DNA of 64,000 bases from Sphaerolaimus hirsutus (taxonomy: Eukaryota; Nematoda; Chromadorea; Monhysterida; Sphaerolaimidae): assembly GCA_964036195.1 (NCBI GenBank), contig OZ038452.1, positions 27,787,785 through 27,851,784 on the forward strand, read 5' to 3'. Below the pieces are notes generated by a model, which worked only from the letters and a program-made list of their open reading frames with translations, made no database searches and was not told where the DNA came from. Positions 1-10,600 of the stretch are shown here, one piece after another. The translations under genes were made by a program, and so were the position numbers. Each line of letters starts with the position of its first letter. Within the stretch, counting starts at the first letter, position 1.

Positions 1-298
1 AACTCAAGTTTTTTCCAAAAAATTCGAGTTTTCCCCCCAAAAATTTTGATTTACAGCATTTCGATCTGGAAACAGTAGTTTTCTTATAAAATATTGGTTT
101 TGCACATGTTTTAACCCCACATAACATTTGTGTATTCATTCAAGTGTCAAAAAAGTCCTTAAAAATGTCCACAATGAAGACATCAACATCACAACACCAG
201 CAACAAAATGCCCAGAAACGACAATTTACGCAGTACTCCAAAATTCTTCAATGGATGTGCATTGTATGGAAGACTACAGAATTGATTTGAACTACAAC
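1..298. other. AT-rich spacer, no gene seen
   Basis: The first bases contain short CTCAAG and GAGTTTT runs that resemble the edge of a GAGTC-type array cut by the window start. The open frame from 128 to 373 matches nothing I recognise and runs into the following MITE. I see no supported gene here. Confidence 0.4.
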
Positions 299-300
299 TA

Positions 301-596
301 CCATATTACCTCGAAATACCCCCATGGGCATTATTATTTTGTCAGAAAGTTTTGTAAGGATCATAGAAAATAGTAGGCATTTACGTACCCAAAACAGGTT
401 ATAAATGCGTACAAACAGGATATATTTGAAATAAACATGTAGTCAGCTACACAGCCTAGTACAGTCTATGTGTAGCTGCGATACATGATGTACATCATCC
501 CGGAGGGGGGTATTTCGAGGGGGGCGGGGCTTATTATTTCACCAGTCCATATTGAGGGGAGTTAATTCAAGGGGGGGTTTATTCAAGGTAATAAGG
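301..596. mobile_element. Diverged CCGTATT-type MITE (TA target site)
   Basis: The left end reads CCATATTACCTCGAAATACC and the right end is its degraded inverted copy ending AATAAGG. Both ends are flanked by TA. The interior keeps the G-rich blocks (GGGGGTATTTCGAGG) typical of this family elsewhere in the window. Mutated terminal bases suggest an old copy. TA duplication plus short TIRs fits the Tc1/mariner superfamily, but no transposase is present. Confidence 0.7.
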
Positions 597-780
597 TATA
601 CTTAAATGTCAAAACTTAAATTGTCAAATCCACCATGAGATGTGCATGCCATCTTTAATTTCTTTTTTGTACCATTATAAAATATGAATACATTATCTAC
701 ATTTTTACATACTATAGACGCTTATCTTATCTTGTTTAGTTTAACTGAATTAATGTGCATTCAACCACTTCGCTGAAAAA

Positions 781-955
781 AACACACAAACTCAAAAAAC
801 TTTTCTGTGTTTCCGTGTTTCTGTGTTTCTGTGTTCTCCAAAAAAAAATCATTTGAGTTTTGAGTTTTTCAAAATTTATGAGTTTCTGTGTTTCTGTGTA
901 AAACAAAAACACAGAAACTCAATGAGTTTCTGTGTTCAATTTCTGTGTTTTTTCC
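781..955. repeat. TTTCTGTG simple-sequence array
   Basis: Repeated TTTCTGTG units occur together with their complement (CACAGAAAC), so the block can fold back on itself. It resembles the arrays inside the TAGGG elements further on, but no clean terminal repeats or target duplication were found. Confidence 0.6.
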
Positions 956-1310
956 ATCGTTGGGTGTAATAGGCAGAGCTGAGCATTGATTCCATTGTCT
1001 GTGTGTTAGTGCTTCTGCCAGCCATTCTGATGGTACTGTCTTCGATCCCGCAAATTGACCCCTGCCTGAATTTTTTGCACTTTTTTGGAATGACCGTTGT
1101 ATTTGAAATAACTGCAAAACTGTGTCTCCATATTTTTTTGCAAAATTACTCCCAGAAGAAAATAATTGTCCTTTTTGTGATGACGACTTCGGCTGTATTT
1201 TCAACTTAAGCTCAGTTGTTTCCAATAAAGTGCAAAAAAAAGTTAGCGCCTCAAGCCGCGTTCAAACACAGAGACACATAGAAATAGACTGCAGGACGTG
1301 TTACTCGTTG
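956..1310. other. Spacer without recognisable features
   Basis: Short overlapping open frames exist on both strands but none shows splice-site support or family similarity. Confidence 0.4.
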
Positions 1311-2090
1311 GCGCACTGCACACTCAAAATTTTCAAGGGCGGTTCAAACGTTTTTGAGTTCCGCCAAGGCAGAACTCCAAGGGCGGTTCGAACATTTTTA
1401 TTTAGGAAAAATGTAGCATTTTTAGGACATTCGGATGAAATTCACACAATTCCGGATGAATTCACACAGTTTTTGTCCATTTGCATATCATAACAAAACA
1501 TTTCAAAAACATTGGGACACTTTCAATTCCGCCCTTGACTTAAGAGATACGCCCTTTAGAGAAGGTTGTTATGGGAAACACATCTTATTTATCTTACCAA
1601 ACATATTTGAGAAAAAAATATTTAAAGGTAGATCTAGGCTTTGTCTTCAAAAATGAATAGATAAATTTTTTAGTAATATCCACTTGTTTAAAAGATATTG
1701 AAGTTCACTGTGTGGCATATTTGTGTAAACCGAAACTGAATTCCATCCTCTAGAAAGTGTCTGAATGTTTTCTTGCCTAGATGGTGCACTGCACACTCAA
1801 AATTGTCAAGGGCGGTTCGGACGTTTTTGAGTTCTGCCAAGGCAGAATTCCAAGGGCAGTTCGGACATTTTGCACTTTCCTACCTGTCTGAAATAATTCC
1901 GCCCATGCACAATCCGGGGCAATTCCGCCATCGTGCAAAGTGTTCAAACGTTTTATGTGCGGAATTGAAATCGAGGGCAGTTCGAACGTTTTTGGATTCC
2001 GCCCCTGTTTTATTTAAATTCTGCCCTTTTGAATTCTGCCCTTGAAAAAGTGTTTGAACTGCAACTGAAAATTTGTGTGTGCTGTGCAAC
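1311..2090. repeat. Inverted/direct repeat block with GGGCGGTTCAAACG units
   Basis: The phrase GCACTGCACACTCAAAATT followed by CAAGGGCGGTTC and a CGTTTTTGAGTTC run occurs near 1313 and again near 1789. Inverted CCGCCCTTG units lie between and after them, including a right end near 2041. The layout is that of a degraded palindromic element. The GTTCRAACG motif also occurs in the palindrome at 33319-35222, so the two may be related. No target duplication was identified. Confidence 0.5.
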
Positions 2091-2184
2091 GTTGGGTCTA
2101 AGCAACCATCATATTCATAGACAGTATTTTTGAAGTTTGGACAGTAAAAATAAACTTTTGCGGCGACGATGTTTGTGATTTTTA

Positions 2185-2310
2185 ATGTTTCCCATTACAT
2201 CAGACATTTTACAGGGTCTTTTACATGACATTTGTCATTTTGCAGGGTCTCTCACATGACACATGACATTTTACAGGGATTTATAAACCTTACAGGGTCT
2301 TTTAAAGGTT
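2185..2310. repeat. CATTTTACAGGGTCT short tandem repeat
   Basis: Units of roughly 20-40 bases containing CATTTTACAGGGT, with ACATGACA between them, are repeated four times or so. Similar TGTCATG/TTTACA phrases recur near 30.4 kb, 47.2 kb and 57.4-57.9 kb, so this is probably a fragment of a dispersed repeat. Confidence 0.5.
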
Positions 2311-2461
2311 TAGGCAGCTCAATAGGTGTGAGACGTCTATTTATTCTGTGTCAGCCTTTTTCTGTGAGAACAGTAATACAAATTATTATTTTTCGATTTC
2401 TATACGCGTTTTGGGCTCAGTGCCAAAATTTTGCATTTTTTATTTTATTTTTTTTCCATAG

Positions 2462-2598
2462 AAAGTTCCTCCCGACTCGCCCGTCGCGCCAGGCGCCTGA
2501 GAGCTGCCGCCCGGCACGCAATTGAATCTTGATTTGCCTGGCAGTCAGGCGGCGGCTGTCAGGTGCCTGGCGCCAGGGCAGGTCGGGAGGGATTTTAC
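2462..2598. repeat. GC-rich inverted repeat
   Basis: The left arm CCTCCCGACTCGCCC with GCGCCAGGCGCCTGA pairs with the right arm TCAGGTGCCTGGCGCC followed by AGGGCAGGTCGGGAGG. The arms are about 60 bases with few mismatches. It would form a strong hairpin and is probably a small MITE. Confidence 0.65.
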
Positions 2599-2697
2599 TC
2601 CCAAAAAAAAAAGAAAATTCGGAGATGCGTCTTATGAAAACTTGGCAGCCAGCCAAAGATTTCGAAATCGCCTTTAACATAAAAAATAGGTACATAC

Positions 2698-4646
2698 TAG
2701 GGTGTTAAAAAAATTTTTTTACGGAAAACGGAAAACGGAAAGGTAAAATTTTTTCACTTTGCAGAAAATGGAAAACGGAAAGGTAAAAAAAAATTTCTGC
2801 CGGAAAATGGAAAACGGAAAGGTAAAAAAATTTCACTCAGCGGAAAACGGAAAACGGAAAGGTAAAAAAAAATTGTCAGCCAGAAAACGGAAAACGGAAA
2901 AATGAAATGCCGGAAAACGGAAAACGGAAAGCAAAATTTTCACGGAAACGGAAAAAAATAAAGTGAAATTAGCATGGTAATAGACAAATTTGCAGAAGGA
3001 AAACCTGCATGCAGGTTTGCCTGTCTGGCTTTGATTGTGGTATCTGTACATTCTGCAACTATGGATCATGCCTGTAACTTCACTTGTAGTTCAAGCTTAA
3101 CTGAACCAACAAAAAATCATCAAAAAGTAGCCATAGTGGCAATAGGAAAGGAAACACTACAACAATTTCACAGTCTAGAAGCAGTGGGAATCACTGATGA
3201 CCCCTATGCTATTGATGACAACATTGCAGAGGAGATGATAATAAATAGCATAAAATTCAACGACAACAACAAACAAAACTATATTGACTGGCTGTATAAA
3301 GAGAGTATCAGTGACCTGCCCACAGGAAAAGCAGAAGCCATGGCGCGGTTTAAATCACTGATAAGAAGATTCAACAAAGATCCAAACTTATTCAAACAAT
3401 ACGGGAAAGTTTTGGACGACCAACTAGAAAAGGGAATAATTGAGATCTGTGACAACCATTCATTACCTGCCACACCAGCCAGTAATCACGCCGGGCAAAT
3501 CGACATCATGCAGAATTGTGTACGACGGGTCGGCAGGTAAGCCCAGCAAGTGCCTTTTTAGAGGACCAATTACAACACCATTAGCACTGGGCCTACTCCT
3601 GAGGTTCAGGGCAGGCAATCTAGCATTAATTGCCAATATTGAAAAGGCATTTTTGCAAATAGGATTGCATGACCAAGCTAGAGACTACACAAAATTTTTC
3701 TGGCTGAAAGATGCCTCAAAACCAGTAACTGAAAATAACTTAATAGTACTTCATTTTAAACGCATACTGTTTGGACTTGTCTGCAGCCCAGCAATTGTGG
3801 GAGCAGTCATAAAATACCATTTAAATGTGACAATAAACAACATGAATGAATATGAAGAAAATGAAGGGGAACGAAACCAGTTGGCAATGATAATAAACAA
3901 CATTTACGTTGATAACTTCATCATGAGTGTCACGAATGAAGTTGAAGCTTTAGAACTATATTACAAAGTCAAAGCTTTATTTAACCAATGTTTTATGAAC
4001 ATGAGGGAATGGCTATCAAACTCCAGATCAGTCATGAATGAAATAGCAGAAAACAACAGGAGTCCAAAGGTGAATAAAACTGTCGCAGTAATGGGCATGA
4101 AAAAAAATCACCGAACGGACATGCTGGCAATATCAACACCAAAATTGCAAATTGACAGCATCACAACACCAACCAGACAAAACTTGAATAAATGATTGGC
4201 ATCAGCATATGACCCAATTGCATTCACAGCACCTGTTTCACTGACCCTGAAATCCCAGTTGTCAATGCTGCTCCAAGAGACAAAAACAACACAATGGGAT
4301 GAGCCAATTGAAGATAAATACAGATTGGAAAAACAATGGAAAAATGCCAGAAAACTGAAAATCGAGCCAGAAAATGGAAAAATGGCCTGGTAAAACAGAA
4401 ACGGAAAGGTAAAAATTTTTCAGCCGGAAAACGGAAAAATGGGCCAGAAAAACGGAAACGGAAAGGTAAAAAAATTTCAGCTGCCGGAAAACGGAAAACG
4501 GAAAGGTAAAATTTTTTCGGCTGCCGGAAAACGGAAAACGGAAAGGTAAAAATTTTTTGGCTGCCGGAAAACGGAAAACAGAAAGGTAAAAAATTTTCCT
4601 GCGGAAAGGCGGAAACGGAAAACAGAAACGGAAATTTGACACCCTA
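2698..4646. mobile_element. CGGAAAA-array hAT-like element, 8-bp TSD, carries RT fragment
   Basis: The element starts TAGGGTGTTAAAA and ends TTTGACACCCTA. An exact 8-bp duplication GTACATAC flanks it (2690-2697 and 4647-4654). TAGGG ends with 8-bp TSDs fit the hAT superfamily. Arrays of CGGAAAA/GGAAAGGTAAAA lie at both ends (about 2720-2970 and 4390-4640). The 1.4 kb between them holds a decayed BEL/Pao pol fragment. No hAT transposase is present. Confidence 0.85.
2974..4393 (+). pseudogene. BEL/Pao-type retroelement pol fragment (decayed RT)
   Basis: Three consecutive frames together resemble the reverse-transcriptase region of BEL/Pao LTR retrotransposons. The order is an upstream segment with FHSLEAVGI, then LPHQPVITPGKS, then IVYDGSAG, FLQIGLHD, LFGLVCSP and NIYVDNFIM, and a tail with ASAYDPIAFTAP and WDEPI. 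The catalytic box normally reads YVDD but is YVDN here. The frame changes near 3440-3540 and a stop codon separates the pieces at 4193-4195. No LTRs, protease or integrase are seen. The fragment lies entirely inside the CGGAAAA element and is non-functional. A shorter relative lies inside 52590-53770. Confidence 0.8.
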
Positions 4647-4846
4647 GTACATACCCATGTATAAAGACAAAATTAGCGATTAAGTAGGTCAAAGTTTTGA
4701 AAATAAAGCAAATTTGAGCAGTTTTGGGCAAAAAAGGGGCAAGCGAGCAGGCGCGGGCTTGCCTGTCTAATCAAATCTCGAATTGCCAGACATGCCCGTC
4801 ATGTCCTCCCTCTCAGGGATAATCTGCCCAATTAAATCTGGGGCCA

Positions 4847-6050
4847 GGGGTTCATAATCAGGGTTTTAGTAATGTGGTGTCAAAATGGAGTGCATATTTG
4901 AAATCACTACAATCAAAAAGCCACAAATGCATCATTTCACAATTTCTAATTAATTAGCCCCAGGGGTTCAATTTAAGGCTTACAGTAATGTAGAGTTGAA
5001 ATTGAGTTATTTCAAATCAGTGCAATTAGAAACCCGCAAAATGCATCATTCATAATTTGAAATTTTTAGGTCTTGGGGTTCAATTTCAGGGTTTTAGTAA
5101 TGTAGTGTCAAAATGGAGTGCATATTTGAAATCACTACAATCAGAAACCCACAAATGCATCATTTTATGATTTGAAAGTTTTTGGCCCAGGGGGTTCATT
5201 TTTAGGGTTATGGTAATGTAGTGTCAAAATGAAGTGCATATTTCAAATGAGTGCAATCAGAAACCTGAAAATGCATCATTTCTCAAATTGAAAGTATTTG
5301 GCCCCATGGGTTCATTTTTAGGGTTATGGTAATGTAGTGTCAAAATGGAGTGCATATATCAAATCAGTGCAATCAGAAACCCAAATTTGAAATCAGTGCA
5401 ATCAGAAACCCAAAAATGAATGATTTCACAAATTGAAAGTTTTTGGCTCCAGGGGTTCATTATCAGGGTTATGGTTATGTAGTTTTCAGGGTTATGTAGT
5501 GTCAAATGGAGTGCATATTTCAAATCAGTGCAATCAGAAACCCACATTGCATCATTTCACAATTTCTAATTTTTAAGCCCTGGGCATTATACTTAAAGGT
5601 TATGGTAATGTTGAGTCAAAATGGAGTGCATATATCAAATTAGTGCAATTAGAAACCCACAAATGCATCATTACACTATTTAAAAATTTTGGCACAAATG
5701 GTTCAGTTTCAGGGTTACAGTAATGTAGTGTCAGAGTGGAGTGCATATTTGAAATCAGTGCAATCAGAAACCCAAAAATGCATCATTTCACAAATTGAAA
5801 GTTTTTGGCCCCAGTGGTTCATTTTCAGGGTTATGGTAATGTAGTGTCAAAATGGAGTGCATTAAATATCAAATCAGTGCAATTAGAAACCCACAATGCA
5901 TCATTTCACAATTTGAAAGTTTTTGGCCCCAGGGGTTCAATTTCAGGGTTATGGTAATGTACTGTCAGAATGGAATGCAGATTTCAAATCATTGTAATCA
6001 GTAACCCACAAATGCATCATATCACAATTTATATTTTTTAGCCCCAGGGG
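4847..6050. repeat. Tandem satellite, roughly 110-130-bp monomer, about ten copies
   Basis: A monomer containing CCCCAGGGGTTCA, then CAGGGTTATGGTAATGTAGT, then CAAAATGGAGTGCATAT, then CAATCAGAAACCCA and AATGCATCATTTCAC is repeated head to tail with 5-20 percent visible divergence. The spacing of successive GGGGTTCA sites is irregular but mostly 110-130 bases. The array resumes for one partial unit after the insertion at 6051-6675. It has no coding capacity. Confidence 0.85.
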
Positions 6051-6675
6051 CCAGATTTAATACTCCCTACAGATTTGTAGGATAGGGCGTACGCCCGACA
6101 GATTTTTTAAAGTTTAGCCGCATCGACGCACATGCACCGAGAGCAAGGCAGTTTGTAAAATATACGAAACCATCCCTTAAGGTTGCCGATATTGCAATAT
6201 GACGTATATCACTTCAATTTTGTCCCGGAAATCACAATTTCGTCAGTTCTTGGCCGTCTGCCAATTTGTTTTCTATTTTATTTTGTCGGGCGGGTTACTC
6301 GCATAGGTCACGCTTTTGTGTAGTCAGGTGGTCACTTTTTTAGTGTTCACTGTCTGCAACCGAAACCATGAGGGCAGCGACAAGAAAGAAATGCATGCAC
6401 AAGCGTACAAAAGCGCAACTTATGCGAGTAACACGCCCGACAAAATAAAATAAAAAACAAATTGGCAGATGGCCAAGAAATAACGAAATCGTAATTTCCG
6501 AGCCAAAATCGAAGCGATATACGTCATATTGCAATATCGGCGACATTAAGGGATAGTTTCGTGTATTTTATGAACCACCTTGCTCTCGGTGCATGTGCGT
6601 CGATGTGGTTGAACTTGAAAAAATCTATCGGGCGTACGCCCTACCCTACAAATCTATAGGGAGTATTAAATCTGG
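6051..6675. mobile_element. Mutator-like MITE with long TIRs and 9-bp TSD
   Basis: The whole element is close to a perfect palindrome. The left end CCAGATTTAATACTCCC matches the right end GGGAGTATTAAATCTGG, and the arms extend about 300 bases each. It is flanked by CCCCAGGGG on both sides (6042-6050 and 6676-6684), which belongs to the satellite monomer it entered. Very long TIRs with a 9-bp duplication fit Mutator-like elements. No transposase is present. Confidence 0.8.
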
Positions 6676-6699
6676 CCCCAGGGGGCCTCTTTAAAGGAT

Positions 6700-6910
6700 T
6701 ATGGTAATGTTATTGTTAACTCCCATAAACTCAGCCCCTAATGTGGCAAACATCCATCAACTCAACTCCCATAAACTCAGCCTCTAATGTGTAAACTTGT
6801 GTCAACAGCCCCTTATTTTTAAACTTCTGTCAACTCAACCCTAATTTATAAACACCCATCAACTCAACCCTGAATTGTAAACTCAGCCCCTAAAAACTCA
6901 AGTCAACCAA
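6700..6910. repeat. Degenerate CAACTCAACTC/AACTCAGCCCC tandem repeat
   Basis: Units of about 35-50 bases containing CATCAACTCAA and TAAACTCAGCCCCTAA repeat with substantial divergence. No gene is seen. Confidence 0.55.
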
Positions 6911-7224
6911 CACGCTATACATGTGCAATTGCATTATTGGGAAGCTACTTTGCCATCTACTAACCCTGTTTGTCAAGATTGTTAGGGATCGTGTGTGTAA
7001 AGGGCATTTTGTACAAAAAAATAGTGACTACATTCTGTGTAAAAACACACACAAATCGGGTAGAGTCAGTGACGTCCCATTGTTTACGTTGGAGCATACT
7101 TTCCACACGAAAAAATAGTGGATTTATAGTTGGTTAGATATATCCTGTATTACCATTTTTATTACCAGTTTTGGCTATGTAAAACCCATCTTTACTACAA
7201 TCCATTTCGATAACTTTTTGGGAA

Positions 7225-7320
7225 TCCTCCTCAAATAAGCCCCCTGGAAATACCGCCCTCAAAACTTGCACTAGAAAAATGAACCCCCTGGGGGTATTTC
7301 AAGGGCCAAGTGGTTTTTCG
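7225..7320. mobile_element. Fragment of CCGTATT-type MITE
   Basis: The stretch contains AAATAAGCCCCCTGG, then AAATACCGCCCTC and CCCCCTGGGGGTATTTCAAGG, all characteristic of the interior of this family. Clean ends are missing. Confidence 0.5.
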
Positions 7321-7478
7321 CGGTGATAACATACAGTTACATATTGCGTTTGAATTTGGCTTGTTATTTTTCCAATTTGAATAATCGGGTACGAGCGTTT
7401 CCTCCAACAACTGGTTGCCTGACCGGCAAGGCCGCGTATCAGAAAAAAGTGACATTTTTGCAGGGCAAATCTGACGTA

Positions 7479-7540
7479 ATGGCGACTGAAACCGACGAAA
7501 AAATTGTGTCAGCTGACGAGATTTCACATCAAAAAGAAAA
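7479..7540 (+). CDS. Alternative first coding exon of HAPSTR1 (or uORF)
   Basis: An ATG in good context (A at -3, G at +4) opens a 20-codon stretch, MATETDEKIVSADEISHQKE. It can end at the donor AAAA|GTGAGA at 7541. The two leftover bases plus the first base of the exon at 7978 make an in-frame lysine codon, so the exon splices directly to HAPSTR1 exon 2. The junction HQKEK-SLSWNHF resembles the charged stretch preceding the first repeat in the vertebrate protein. If not spliced here, translation ends at the TGA inside the donor at 7542-7544 and the stretch is a uORF for the downstream start at 7632. Transcript data are needed to choose. Confidence 0.5.
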
Positions 7541-7631
7541 GTGAGACTCGCGGGAAAATTCCGCCCGGAAGTGGTAAATTCGACTATTCGGGCGATTATC
7601 GACGGAAGTTTTCGACAAATTTCACGGGAAA

Positions 7632-10600
7632 ATGTCCGACGGCGGTCGGTATTCCGCGTTCGAAGCGGATTGCCTGAAATATTTGGAAAGTTTGGCCTCC
7701 GCGAAGGATTCCAGCGATGCGGCCACGTTCGTTTTAATACGATTACCTTTTTTGAGACGTGCCATTTACCCGTCGGATCTATTTTCGGATAAAATCGTCC
7801 GGTATAGTGTTGTTAACAATCTTTCGGTTTTTAGAATACCGACCCCGTCTTTTCAAATGCCAATCACGACCTCGATCCATGGAACTGAAAAATGCGAACT
7901 CTTTCCGTTAAGATCCCGAAAACCCGAGAACAATTTTGTCAACTCGTGGAAGTACTGTTTTATTTTCTTCCTTTCAGATCCCTTTCGTGGAACCACTTCG
8001 AGTGCAGTGCGACCGCAATCGCAAATTTGTACAGGCAGCCCGGCTGGGGGCGGTTTCAAACTGCCGCCAGGGCCGCAACTCAGTTGTATAAAGGTACTTT
8101 TGACATATGTTTGGCACTTTGGCACGCAAAAGTTCATTTAGACACTAGAATGCTCTTTTATCCGTAGTTCACAGAGAGAATTGCATATACTCCATGAATG
8201 AATGACTTCTAAATTTCAAAATAACCCACTTTCTTGCTAAATTTTCAAAATTCCCACTTTCTTGCTATTTATTGCAATATTGACAGAAATCGGTCAGAGA
8301 TGGAAAAAGTGCTTTTTTCAATGGCCCGCAAAAATGTCCCGACATTAGTAAATTGTGCCATTTCATCCATTGTGTAAATTGTGAAAATAATTTGTGACTT
8401 TTTTCCAACTTTATCCTTCATTATCACTATAATCAGTTTATTGCCACTTTGGGTTATTAAAATATGTACTTATGTACCTACTTAGAGCTATTTTTATCCA
8501 TTTAAAGATATTTTTCTGTTTCTATACCTTAAAAACCCCTATATATAGTAACCCAACACCCCCAGAAAATCTATCCATTGGAAGAGTGATTTCTATCTAT
8601 CTGATTCCGTGCACGGGTCCGAATCAAGATGGTAATTTGAGTGCTAGGGCTAAATAGATAGCTTGGGATAAAACCACAACCAAACCAATAAATTTTCGCC
8701 GGTGTTGTTCTAAAAAAAACACGTGGGGCCATTTGACTTATGAAAAAAGCGCTTAGCAGTAGAGGATAGATTTTTTGGACATAAATATCATTCTGTAAGT
8801 CAATGTGCTCTTTTTCTACTGAAAAAGTACGGGCCATTTCTAAACCGTAGAGAACATACAGTTCAGTGGTTATCATTTGATACTGCTTGCAGGGACGTAC
8901 GCAGGATTTTTGAGCGGGGGGGGGCGGATTGTATACGGAGCCAGGCGAACGGCCAACCATGGCAGTGTTGGCGTTGGCGCTGGCGCCAAGATATACTATA
9001 TACTATATTTAGACCTTTATATAGTACTAAGACCATGGTTGGCCCTTTTGAAATGCTGTTTAGACTGCCTAAAATACATATTAAACAAGGCGGTGGGGAT
9101 TTGCGGGATTTGCAGTGCCTACAAAATCGCTTTAGAAAAGTGCCATTCCTGGCGGCCGCCCCCCCCCCCCCCCTGTGTACGTCCCTGACTGCTTGTCACG
9201 GGTCTCCAAGATTTTGGCCCTCGCGGGGGCTGGATGGATAGCAAATCGCTCCTCCCGAGGGATAGATAGCTGAAAAAAATTTCTGGGGGGGGGCTCGCCA
9301 GGGCAAAATATATAGGCATTTTCAGTGCATAGAAGGCCGAAAGGGGAAAAATCGCTAGTAATTGGTTAAAAGTGGCTAAAAGTATGTTTAAAATGGCTAA
9401 AAACAGGCATATAACCATGCATGCATAAAGCTGGAGAACACGATTTTGAAGGTGAAAAACTATAAAAAGGTGCGAAAATTAGTGATTTTGAGCGAAAATT
9501 GGGGGAAAAGTTCTCAAAAACCACTGCAGATAGATAGATAGCTGAGCGATTGGGGGGGGGGGTCTTTGGGGGTAGTAGCCAAAAATTTTGCCTCGGATAG
9601 ATAGCTGAGCGGCCTCCGGGATAGAAAGATAGCTGGCAGATTTGGGGGGGAGCCCCCCCCCCCAGCCCCCCCAGCCCCCCCAGTCCCCCCCCCCCTAGGA
9701 GGCCGCTGCGCCCCCCGCCCAACAATCCTGGCTACGTCCCTGGCTTGTAGTTTTATTTTATTATATCCTCTCAGATGTGATTGAAGTAGGTCCAATGTGA
9801 ACTTTTTTTAATCGGGGTGCTCTATAAATCTTTGTTTGCATGAATGGTCAATTATACCGGAATAGTGACTTGTTGTGAAACTACGCGATGGTGAAAATCA
9901 TAAACACTCTTGGTGTGTGGAAATCCTAGGGTAGCATGTTTTTATCCGATTTTTTTAAATCAAAAACTTCCCCTTCCAGATTACACGGATTCCTACCGCC
10001 GTGGATTTGAATATGGCGTTAGCGCGGGGCGTCAAAGATATTTGAAAGAAATGTTGGGTTTTTTGAAGTCTGGCAAAGCCAAGGGACACTACGTGAGGAG
10101 GGAGGAGCTTATTGCATTTTTGGCCGGATGCCAAGCGCCCAACAAAGAGCACAGAGGCAGCAGAGGTTTGTTTGATCCGTGTTAATATTGCAGTGTGAAC
10201 TGAAAAATTTGGTTCTGTGTCGAGAAGCTCTTTGGTTCCGCACTGCTGGAATGATATCTTTTGTCATTTTCGGACTAAGAAGCCAACTTCCACGAAAAGC
10301 TCGTAAGACTTTTGATTAAAAAATTTGATGTTAAAAAAAACATTTTGGACGTCATGTTTTTTTAAAAAAAAACTTTTTTTTTTATAAATAAAAAACGTTT
10401 TAAAAAAAACATCGGCCAACCCTAGTTGCGTCAAAAATCCGTCAAAAAGAGTTCAAAATCGCCATTTTTTGACATTGATGTACTTATGTGTATCTTTGAC
10501 CATTTTACCAATTTTCAGGTATTTTAAATTTATTGTCTTAAGTATTTACTTTCATAAATGTTCTACCAGCTTCACCCACCGCAAAACCCCCAATCGCCCA

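Noticed and set aside
2974-4393. Retroelement fragment as a working gene
   Set aside because: Frame changes, an internal stop, the altered catalytic box and missing LTRs and other domains show it is a relic.
4847-6050. Satellite block as a CRISPR-like array
   Set aside because: This is eukaryotic DNA, the units are about 120 bases and contiguous, and there are no unique spacers.
8890-9745. Treating 8890-9745 as one hAT element ending at the TACGTCCCTG near 9745
   Set aside because: The octamer ACTGCTTG matches exactly at 9188-9195 but not after 9745, so the shorter element is the better reading.
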